A stretch of DNA of 37,910 nucleotides, from the NCBI GenBank assembly GCA_036310845.1, contig JAXJRB010000194.1, positions 1-37,910 on the forward strand. The letters are read 5' to 3'. Below, piece by piece: positions 33,101 to 37,910 of the stretch (within the stretch, counting starts at the first letter, position 1; each line of letters begins with the position of its first letter). A program made the position numbers and the translations under genes. A model generated the notes under the pieces. That model saw only the letters and a list, made by a program, of their open reading frames with translations. It had not been told where the DNA came from and did not search any database. The stretch is from COE1 sp036310845 (lineage in GTDB: Bacteria; Bacillota; Clostridia; Lachnospirales; Lachnospiraceae).

Positions 33101-33302
33101 TAAAAGACACCTGTTGTCCTTCACGTCCTTCTTCCCATAACCAAAGGTTCCAGCCTTCATAATTATTATCACTTCTTCCCCCATAATGCACAATTAATGT
33201 CTTTCCCGCTGCTTGGGTCTCTATCACTGGTACAAAACAAGTAAATACCGTCATTACCAACATGAGAAATCCCAAAAAGCCTGCTGTCAATTTCTTTCGC
33301 AT
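30162..33302 (-). CDS. pulA: Secreted, membrane-anchored type I pullulanase (GH13)
   Basis: Debranching enzyme that cleaves alpha-1,6 links of pullulan, amylopectin and glycogen. The 1046-residue protein has a signal peptide (to about 32), two CBM41-like starch-binding modules (LIVHYGGRSDNNYEGWNLWLW near 36 and LDVHYYNFEQ near 158), a CBM48-like region (about 360-450) and a GH13 domain. Catalytic motifs: FNWGYDPKNYNVPEGSYS, region I DVVYNHV near 600, region II GFRFDLMAN (nucleophile Asp, near 667), region III YGEGW (acid Glu, near 696), region IV SCHDNH near 796. The C-terminus has a Gly/Ala-rich linker, a membrane helix (VGAIIASLVTVVAAVAGITVY) and a Lys-rich tail, so it stays on the surface. 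The promoter is at 33348-33375. Confidence 0.95.
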   Translation of the reverse strand: MRKKLTAGFLGFLMLVMTVFTCFVPVIETQAAGKTLIVHYGGRSDNNYEGWNLWLWEEGREGQQVSFTETDSFGQIAVYQTNRTPANIGFIVRLNEWEAKDIAEDRFVAMDADVVEIWITSEEEGFAVEAPEGAESFDIAALEQARLDMYKEEDAVKLDVHYYNFEQSYSTDTVEAYAWPGDTVGGSYPYVETDDFGALFQIGMKPEEGVTTAGIKVIQNGNVDTATEYQVDLKKAVDNKLDVYVVEGNPNLWYDVNEVVYNPVIASASFSEDSSQDVQIFVSKPVDITAVEKFSVTDEAGTKYSVTTVESVSNNEVVLKMEQPLELSKAYRVDFEGYEGCQVAMDKIIGSTYFDEQLSYDGNDLGAVYTKEKTAFRVWAPTAVEVSLNLYQEGDGDNLIETLPMKTDVNGTWFLEKEGDLNGVYYTYSVKIGNKVNETIDVYAKAAGVNGERGMVIDLDSTDPEGFENDVRPAFKNDTDAVIYELHMRDLSSDASAGIQNVGKFLGLTEKGTKNSDGLATGLDHILDLGVTHIQILPSYDYATVDESKTDSNQFNWGYDPKNYNVPEGSYSTDPFHGEVRVNEMKQMVQALHENGIRVNMDVVYNHVYNEESSCFHKTVPGYYFRKDGNGSGCGNETASDRAMMRKYLVDSVTYWATEYHIDGFRFDLMANHDKETMMAIREALDKIDPTIMMYGEGWTGGECKLPTSEQSLKSSTYQFDRIGAFSDDIRDGIKGHVFDTLEKGFVNGKAGMEETIKFGVVGAIHHPQILASENVKTNGSWSGQPGQSINYVSCHDNHTLWDKLAIANADDSEEDRRKMNKLSSAIILTSQGVPFFQAGEEMLRSKPSATVEGEFEENSYCSPDSTNSIKWDNKANVMDVYDYYKGLIAFRKAHGALRMPNASEVQTKLVFMSGLDANVVAYTIEGSPNGETADKITVIYNANKEAVNIPLPAGEWDICVNGEKAGCASLGTAVDSVSVDGISAMVLVQGDETVKSAGSQTTLAAAVQKAGNGGFVGAIIASLVTVVAAVAGITVYRKKKKTSKK

Positions 33303-33347
33303 TTGTAATCCTCCTTCATCATATAGGTTTTATACCTCATAAATAAG

Positions 33348-33375
33348 AGTATAGCACATAATTTCTATTTGTCCA
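33348..33375 (-). promoter_or_regulatory. Promoter of the pullulanase gene
   Basis: TGGACA (33375-33370), 16-base spacer, TATACT (33353-33348), 46 bases before the start codon; AAGGAGG precedes the ATG. Confidence 0.55.
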
Positions 33376-33418
33376 TACCAAGTTTTCGTATTTTTTCGTA
33401 ATATCAGAAAAAAATATA

Positions 33419-33503
33419 GTGTGTGCCTGCGCACACACTTTAGAAAGAATTTCTTGCGAAATTCTTTCTAATCTACCTCCACGCTACAGCACTTTCCTAT
33501 TTC
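33419..33503. repeat. Double-hairpin dispersed element, copy 2
   Basis: Stems GTGTGTGC/GCACACAC (33419-33438) and AGAAAGAATTTC/GAAATTCTTTCT (33442-33469), then the tail CTACCTCCACGCTACAGCACTTTCCTATTT. Compared with 20241-20321, both stems changed on both arms so pairing is kept. As with copy 1, it lies directly beyond the terminator of the upstream minus-strand gene. Confidence 0.8.
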
Positions 33504-33504
33504 T

Positions 33505-33538
33505 CAAAAAAAGCGCAACCTTTTAGATTGCGCTTAAA
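33505..33538 (-). terminator. Terminator of the DUF3048 gene
   Basis: AAGCGCAA/TTGCGCTT stem followed by TTTTTTTG on the minus strand, just after the stop at 33545. Confidence 0.85.
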
Positions 33539-33544
33539 ATGACT

Positions 33545-34678
33545 TTACTGAATAGCTACTTCATCCCATGTATCAGAAGGAACTAATGCAATATAAGTCT
33601 TACCTGTATTCATTTCAATTTGTTCTCCTGTTTCCTGATCAAGGAAAAGAGTAATATCTGTTTCACCTGACTTAATCCATGAAACCGGAACTGCTTTACC
33701 CTTTGTCAGATAGTAACCATTGTCTCCACTACCAATAACATTATAAATCAAATAACCGTTATCATCTAACTTCGAAAAACTACAATCCTGTAAAATAACA
33801 TTTTCGAAAGTAAGAACTGCATTATTATGCTGTGGATCTACATGTGCATTGCCATACTCATAATAATCATAAGTTTCCGTTTTTTCATTATATTTCAACA
33901 TAGAGCTGTTGTGTGGGAATGGAAGCTTAATCTCTGTTGCATCAATTGCTCCACTCTTTTCAGATAAATCAACTTCCTCATTTGCGAATACGAAATGCTC
34001 ACCTTCATAATGCTCATTATACTCTACACTATACTTGGAATTGCTGAAATTCTTATCTAAGTCGCCTTCTAAGATATACTCTGTATATTCTCTAGACTTT
34101 CCATTATTTACACGACCAAAAGTTCCACTAAAGTTGTTCGTATAATCCTTCTTAACATACTGATCGATATAGAAAGGACCACCATCATGACATAATACAG
34201 CGTTCCATTCAGCTGCTAACATAAAGTTTGTAGGTCTAGCACTACGAATACTTCCTAACTGCTGAATCTTACCCCAATCCTTTACAATTGCCATCAAACG
34301 TGTAATTCTTCCGTTTGCTGTACTATTCATAATCTCGTAAACTACGTCTGCTTCTGTTAATCCATAATGTGGAAGAGCGGTCTTCTCATTATCTACCATA
34401 ACAGCGATTGGACGCTGATTCTTTAAACTCTCATCAATCCACTCATTTGTAAGCTCACTACGATACTTTCCTTCGTGATTTTCTTCCTCATCTGTCTGTT
34501 CTTCTGTGGAAGCTTCTTCTGCTGTATCTTCCTGATTACCATTTGCTACATTTCCCGCAATATTATCAAACTCCACGGTTTCTACAGATGTCGGAACATC
34601 TTCCTTGCCACCACAGCCTGCTACAGATAATGTAACAACAGATGCCATAATAAGTGCTACTAAACTTCTTCTTTTCAT
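33545..34678 (-). CDS. DUF3048 (YerB-like) lipoprotein
   Basis: Lipoprotein of 377 residues with a lipobox VAGCGG (Cys22) and a long acidic linker (to about 70). DUF3048 covers the rest: RPIAVMVDNEKTALPHYGLTEADVVYEI, then LGSIRSARPTNFMLAAEWNAVLCHDGG, and a C-terminal half with ILQDCSFSKLDDNGYLIYNVIGSGDNGYYLTKGKAVPVSW. The family is common in Firmicutes and includes YerB of Bacillus subtilis, whose role is not settled. The aligned Ser-Arg and His-Asp-Gly-Gly residues are conserved in the family. It lies between the SRP RNA gene and the double-hairpin element, with its own terminator. Confidence 0.88.
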   Translation of the reverse strand: MKRRSLVALIMASVVTLSVAGCGGKEDVPTSVETVEFDNIAGNVANGNQEDTAEEASTEEQTDEEENHEGKYRSELTNEWIDESLKNQRPIAVMVDNEKTALPHYGLTEADVVYEIMNSTANGRITRLMAIVKDWGKIQQLGSIRSARPTNFMLAAEWNAVLCHDGGPFYIDQYVKKDYTNNFSGTFGRVNNGKSREYTEYILEGDLDKNFSNSKYSVEYNEHYEGEHFVFANEEVDLSEKSGAIDATEIKLPFPHNSSMLKYNEKTETYDYYEYGNAHVDPQHNNAVLTFENVILQDCSFSKLDDNGYLIYNVIGSGDNGYYLTKGKAVPVSWIKSGETDITLFLDQETGEQIEMNTGKTYIALVPSDTWDEVAIQ

Positions 34679-34742
34679 ACGCTTCCCCCTATCTCTTTAT
34701 CTGGTGCATTGCTCTGTCTTTCGCAATGTCGGGTCATACATT

Positions 34743-34772
34743 GGATAACTACCTTATCGCTTCATAGTTACC
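34743..34772 (-). repeat. Palindromic GGTAACTAT leader repeat, copy before the DUF3048 gene
   Basis: Sense strand AGGTAACTATGAAG, then seven bases, GTAGTTATCC. It shares GGTAACTATGAAG with the copy at 2221-2249 and is 65 bases upstream of the start codon, between the SRP RNA 3' end and the gene. Confidence 0.65.
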
Positions 34773-34789
34773 TCGCTGCTAATATTATT

Positions 34790-35058
34790 AAAACCGTGCG
34801 GAAGGCTTCGAATCCTGTATCTATGCACGTTACCTTTACAGTTAACTCCGCCAGGCACCCTTACGGCACATATGAAATCCACCTTAGTGCTGCTGCATTC
34901 CTGCCCTGACACGGTTCGACGGCACATATTGCGTAAGACCCAAACTTCATCGCCACTTATAAAGGGCAGCTACATAAACCAGTGACCCTCCACCATCCAT
35001 CACCCCTACTATAGCGGATTGTAGGTACAAGGCACCGCTAACGCCCCGGTTGCACGGC
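34790..35058 (-). ncRNA. ffs: Signal recognition particle RNA (long bacterial type)
   Basis: SRP RNA that binds Ffh and targets nascent secreted and membrane proteins. It runs from GCCGTGCAACCGGGGCG to GCACGGTTTT, about 269 bases, with the ends pairing (GCCGTGC/GCACGGT). Conserved segments in order: TAGCGGTGCCTTGTACC, CAATCCGCTATAG, GAAGTTTGGGTCTTACGCAA, the Ffh-binding domain GTCAGGGCAGGAATGCAGCAGC with its GGAA loop, TGTGCCGTAAGGGTGCCTGG, and AACTGTAAAGGTAACG. The Alu-like 5' domain is present, as in Bacillus scRNA. The secreted proteins in this window depend on this route. Confidence 0.95.
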
Positions 35059-35064
35059 TACTCC

Positions 35065-35093
35065 ATTCTACTCTTTTTATAATGCAAAGTCAA
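35065..35093 (-). promoter_or_regulatory. Promoter of the SRP RNA gene
   Basis: TTGACT (35093-35088), 17-base spacer, TAGAAT (35070-35065), with the RNA start 7 bases beyond. Confidence 0.85.
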
Positions 35094-35174
35094 GCATTGC
35101 CTCGGATTTGGTTGTTACTTCCAATACAACGGTTATTGGTTCACGGACCTCGTTCCAACAACACTGAGATTTGC

Positions 35175-35690
35175 TTACAGCTCTTGTTGTTTCTCTTTCG
35201 CTGCTTCTTTTTCTCTTTTATTTCGTTCCCGAAGCTCTATAAAAAATTCCTTCAACATGCGACTGCACTCTTCTTCCAAGACTCCCTTTGTCATTTCTAC
35301 CTGATGATTAAACTGTGGCATATCCAGTATATTTAAAATCGAACCTGCACAACCAGCCTTAGGATTCATACATGCCATAACTACCTTTGGGATTCTTGCC
35401 TGAACAATAGCTCCTGCACACATTTGACAAGGCTCTAACGTCACATATAACGTACATTCCTCAAGACGCCAATCTCCTATTACTTTACTTGCCTTATTAA
35501 TTGCTGTAATCTCTGCATGTGCAAGTGTATTTTTATCTGTATTTCTTCTATTGTATCCTCTTCCGATTATTCTTCCTTCATGAACAATAACACAGCCTAT
35601 GGGTACTTCTCCCAATGCATAAGCCTTTCTTGCCTGTTTCATAGCTTCCTTCATATACTTCTCGTCTTCTGTCATACATAAACGTGGCAT
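35175..35690 (-). CDS. tadA: tRNA-specific adenosine deaminase
   Basis: Converts adenosine 34 of tRNA-Arg(ACG) to inosine. The 171-residue protein carries the zinc and catalytic motifs TLAHAEITAI (HAE, near residue 60) and PCQMCAGAI (PCxxC, near 90), and the family starts YMKEAMKQARKAYALGEVPIGCVIV. It ends in a basic, Glu-rich tail. The neighbouring SRP RNA gene is also near tadA in other Firmicutes. AGAGAGATG precedes the ATG at 35690; an internal Met6 is an alternative. Confidence 0.94.
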   Translation of the reverse strand: MPRLCMTEDEKYMKEAMKQARKAYALGEVPIGCVIVHEGRIIGRGYNRRNTDKNTLAHAEITAINKASKVIGDWRLEECTLYVTLEPCQMCAGAIVQARIPKVVMACMNPKAGCAGSILNILDMPQFNHQVEMTKGVLEEECSRMLKEFFIELRERNKREKEAAKEKQQEL

Positions 35691-35714
35691 CGTACATCTC
35701 TCTTTCTTATTCCA

Positions 35715-35885
35715 TTCGTAACTCTTTCCAGTAACACATAGTTGTTACTTTTCACTCCGTTCCAGTAACGTGCAAAAATCCATCCTAAATTTGCTTCGCA
35801 AATAGATTTTTGCTAAACTACACTTTCTTACGCACTTAGCAGTAAATGCTAAGTGCTGTGTGAACAGTAACACATAGTTACTTAT
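35715..35885. repeat. Mosaic repeat region upstream of tadA and the NrdG-like gene
   Basis: A 15-base direct repeat CAGTAACACATAGTT (35729-35743 and 35865-35879) flanks two hairpins: GCAAAAATC/GATTTTTGC enclosing ATTTGC-ttc-GCAAAT (about 35771-35813), and GCACTTAGC/GCTAAGTGC (35832-35854). The tail between them (TAAACTACACTTTCTTACGC) resembles the tail of the double-hairpin elements. It fills the divergent gap between tadA and the activase gene. It may be a composite of several short repeats. Confidence 0.65.
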
Positions 35886-35972
35886 TTAAAATCTGTATTT
35901 ACTTCTGTAATAGATTTTTTACATTATATTTAGTATAATTGATTTTAATATATTAGAAAAGAGGGCATTTTC

Positions 35973-36674
35973 ATGTTAATACTTGGACTGAATAAAACAA
36001 CCTTATTAGACTATCCTGAACATGTAGCCGCTACTATCTTTACTGGTGGCTGTAATTTCCGATGCCCTTTTTGTCATAACAAAAATCTAGTACTCCCACA
36101 ACAAACTGCTACTTATACGGAAGCGGAAATTCTTTCCTTTTTGAAAAAGAGAGTCGGCATTTTGACAGGTGTCTGCATTACTGGTGGAGAACCAACTCTG
36201 CAAAAGGATTTATCGGATTTTCTTGCCCGTATAAAAGATTTGGGCTATTTGATAAAGCTTGACACCAATGGCTATCAGCCTGATGTTCTTCATAATCTTT
36301 TAAGCAAGAATCTCATTGATTACTGTGCTATGGATATAAAAAATTCTCCCGAAAAATACAGCATTACATCCGGATTAGCTTCCTGTGACTTTCACTTGAT
36401 TGAGGAATCTGTATCCTGCCTTTTGTCTCTTGCTGAGCATTTTCCTTTTGAATTCCGTACTACTCTTGTCCGCGAATTTCACAACAAAGAAGATATGATA
36501 GCCATTTCTGAATGGATAAAAGGTGCTCCTGCCTATTATCTGCAATCTTACACCGATTCAGAGAATGTTATCACTCCAGGCTATCATGCCCTCTCTGAAC
36601 AATGCTTGCTGGAATACCGTGATATTTGTCTTCAAAATATTCCTAATACTCAGCTACGCGGCATTGATTTGTGA
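35973..36674 (+). CDS. nrdG: Anaerobic ribonucleotide reductase activating protein-type radical SAM enzyme (NrdG-like)
   Basis: Radical SAM protein of 233 residues that should install a glycyl radical on class III ribonucleotide reductase under anaerobic conditions. It begins GLNKTTLLDYPEHVAATIFTGGCNFRCPFCHNKNL, with the [4Fe-4S] triad Cys27, Cys31 and Cys34 (CxxxCxxC), and continues ITGGEPTLQKDLSDF and IKLDTNGYQPD. This is the longer NrdG subtype (about 230 residues) rather than the 155-residue E. coli form. GAGGG precedes the ATG; a -10 TATAAT lies at 35934-35939 without a clear -35. No nrdD gene is next to it, so the target may be encoded elsewhere or be another glycyl-radical enzyme. Confidence 0.82.
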   Translation: MLILGLNKTTLLDYPEHVAATIFTGGCNFRCPFCHNKNLVLPQQTATYTEAEILSFLKKRVGILTGVCITGGEPTLQKDLSDFLARIKDLGYLIKLDTNGYQPDVLHNLLSKNLIDYCAMDIKNSPEKYSITSGLASCDFHLIEESVSCLLSLAEHFPFEFRTTLVREFHNKEDMIAISEWIKGAPAYYLQSYTDSENVITPGYHALSEQCLLEYRDICLQNIPNTQLRGIDL

Positions 36675-36845
36675 TTATTTAAACCCTTCACTAATAACCA
36701 TGCCCTTTCCACAACCTGCAAACTTTACAGGTGCTTTAGCACCTTGTGCAGCACAATATTTGCAATATGAACTTTGTTCACATTGTGAAAAATTTATTTT
36801 TCAATCTATCACTCAAGGATTTGCTTTATAATATAATTTCCACAT
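36675..36845 (-). pseudogene. Cys-rich small reading frame with two in-frame TGA codons
   Basis: From an ATG at 36845 the frame gives MWKLYYKANP, a TGA (36815-36813), VID, a second TGA (36803-36801), then 41 residues with five Cys including QCEQSSYCKYCAAQG and FAGCGKGMVISEGFK, ending directly at the activase stop (convergent, no gap). The second part has no ATG before its last 8 residues. Either two nonsense changes have broken a small Cys-rich protein, or the TGAs are selenocysteine, or it is chance. The upstream stretch lacks a strong ribosome site. I see no clear bacterial SECIS hairpin, only weak A/T-rich stems. Confidence 0.3.
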
Positions 36846-36852
36846 TTCTCTA

Positions 36853-37713
36853 TTATATATTTACCTGTTTCATGTAGTAACCAAAACAACCTACATACGC
36901 TTGTCGCCGATTCTCATTTACAAGTCTGGATTCTCCATTTTCAAATCCCTCAAACCCAAACATATTTGCAATTCTTTTCTCTCTTTCATAATATACCCCC
37001 GGAACACCTAAATAGTAACAAGCTTCACTTCCTTGATGATACCGAAGCAACAAGAGCTGACGATAATTATAATATGCATGCAACACAAAAGAATTTGTGG
37101 CCAACTCATGATACTCTTTTGTTAGTACAATTATATCCTTTGGCTTTATTACTATGGTATCTGCTTCCGGATAAATATGTACCTGTGGATAATTCTTACA
37201 CAGTTGCTTCCATTTATCTGGTTCCATGATTGGCATAGCATCGTGAATCTGTCCAAATCTATTTTTTGTTTTCTTCTCTGTTTCTTGGGTTATTAACCCA
37301 TTCTGTTCCACTATCTTTTCCTTTATATCCTTCGGTACCGTTACCTTATCTTTCGAAAACGGCTGAATCCTTTTCTGTCCTATCACCGCATTATGAATTG
37401 CTTGTTGCTCTATCACACATCTTCCATAACGTTTCTGGTCAATAGGTATATAAATCTCTCTGCAATCCTCTTTTTTTAAATCTTTTGACCATTTTCTCAT
37501 TTCCTGCCCATAACCATTTTGTAGGGATATCTTTGTTAGATATCTTCTATCTTTCTCACTTCTTCCTACATATACCTTACACACCGTCTCTCTATGTAAA
37601 GGCACACCTCTTAACATCAAAAAAAGTCCTTCCTCTTCCACCTTTACAAACCCTATATTTCGCTCCTTTTCTCCTTCGTAATAACAATCCACATAAAATA
37701 TTTTCCGATTCAT
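36853..37713 (-). CDS. Uncharacterised protein, 286 residues (Lachnospiraceae-type)
   Basis: Cytosolic-looking protein without signal peptide or membrane segment. The N-terminal 100 residues are beta-rich (DCYYEGEKERNIGFVKVEEEGLFLMLRGVPL), followed by a charged linker with many Lys (about 125-150). The C-terminal domain has a distinctive block: EPDKWKQLCKNYPQVHIYPE, ELATNSFVLHAYYNYRQLLLLRY, YLGVPGVYYEREKRIANMFGF and the end VGCFGYYMKQVNI. From memory this resembles a domain of unknown function seen in Lachnospiraceae (possibly DUF6128), but I am not certain. No enzymatic motif is seen. GGAGG precedes the ATG. Confidence 0.7.
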   Translation of the reverse strand: MNRKIFYVDCYYEGEKERNIGFVKVEEEGLFLMLRGVPLHRETVCKVYVGRSEKDRRYLTKISLQNGYGQEMRKWSKDLKKEDCREIYIPIDQKRYGRCVIEQQAIHNAVIGQKRIQPFSKDKVTVPKDIKEKIVEQNGLITQETEKKTKNRFGQIHDAMPIMEPDKWKQLCKNYPQVHIYPEADTIVIKPKDIIVLTKEYHELATNSFVLHAYYNYRQLLLLRYHQGSEACYYLGVPGVYYEREKRIANMFGFEGFENGESRLVNENRRQAYVGCFGYYMKQVNI

Positions 37714-37829
37714 ATTGCCCTCCTTATATATTCCTTTCTTATATTCAGGTTTAGTGAAGTATGGGAAGTCCGAGTGTTGCTCTCAATTCTGGGACACAAA
37801 GCCTAAGAGTTACTAAATGTCCTCTTCTG

Positions 37830-37910
37830 ACAGCTTTGATTAGCACTCTCTTGCGCAAACTCGCCCTGCTTCGCAGTGCTCAGACAAGACTCCAGAGAGT
37901 GCTTGCTGTC
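37830..37910. repeat. Long inverted repeat at the right edge
   Basis: AGCACTCTC (37842-37850) pairs with GAGAGTGCT (37895-37903), and outside it GACAGC (37830-37835) pairs with GCTGTC at the window end. Inside lies CCTGC-ttc-GCAG. The nested layout resembles the hairpin at 35771-35813. The element probably continues past the window. Confidence 0.55.

Noticed and set aside
35075..35174. Possible tRNA gene between SRP RNA and tadA
   Set aside because: No acceptor stem or T-loop consensus (GTTCGAATC) in a foldable position was found; part of the stretch is the SRP promoter.
34709..35336. Plus-strand reading frames between the DUF3048 gene and tadA
   Set aside because: They are antisense to the SRP RNA and to tadA.
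36523..36831. Plus-strand reading frame extending beyond the activase gene
   Set aside because: Most of it overlaps the activase in another frame with no ribosome site; the rest is antisense to the Cys-rich minus-strand frame. Both readings of the tail look protein-like, so this is a preference, not proof.

Overview
The window looks like a chromosomal segment of a moderately AT-rich, Gram-positive anaerobe of the Clostridia, most likely Lachnospiraceae. Supporting signs are lipoprotein signal peptides with strong GGAGG ribosome sites, a long clostridial/Bacillus-type SRP RNA, CheD (chemotaxis), a secreted pullulanase with a C-terminal membrane anchor, a NrdG-type radical SAM activase, and a FabT/FabK/accDA fatty acid cluster. 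No phage, transposase or CRISPR array is visible. Most genes lie on the minus strand.

Region 1 (1-7032) is the most unusual part. A minus-strand operon, read from 5526 towards 1, encodes a possible 38-residue leader protein, a NifH-like ATPase, two divergent NifD/NifK-like subunits, a substrate-binding lipoprotein and a FecCD/BtuC-type permease that runs off the window. No nifB, nifEN, nifV or anfG gene is present, so this is not a classical nitrogenase. It looks like a nitrogenase-like reductase tied to import of a metal chelate, corrinoid or tetrapyrrole. Just upstream, a second minus-strand unit carries a probable cobalamin riboswitch, a DUF4430 (transcobalamin-like) lipoprotein and an ECF S component, which fits vitamin B12 uptake.

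Region 2 (7074-20023) holds housekeeping and surface genes: an iron-sulfur flavoprotein, an RlmD-type rRNA methyltransferase, a D-Ala-D-Ala carboxypeptidase, an HD hydrolase, an SH3-bearing secreted protein, an M13 peptidase, a GDPD, an orphan Phd-like antitoxin, a PAP2 protein, a PHP phosphoesterase, a BspA-like protein, CheD and two small proteins. The gap at 15145-15773 contains an array of eleven degenerate TTGACATCAG-type units followed by a terminator.

Region 3 (20328-29532) is one fatty acid synthesis operon, read from 29532 down: acpP, fabK, fabD, fabG, fabF, fabZ, accDA (fused), a second FabK-like flavoprotein, fabH and fabT. It has a good promoter and two TTTGA-N3-TCAAA operators just after it. 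accB and accC, usually in such operons, are absent.

Region 4 (29758-37910) has a small unknown protein, pullulanase, a DUF3048 lipoprotein, the SRP RNA with its promoter, tadA, a NrdG-like activase, an unusual Cys-rich reading frame with two in-frame TGA codons, and an uncharacterised protein. Several families of short palindromic dispersed repeats recur across the window. One has compensatory changes in both stems. Another sits in the same orientation in the leaders of four unrelated genes.
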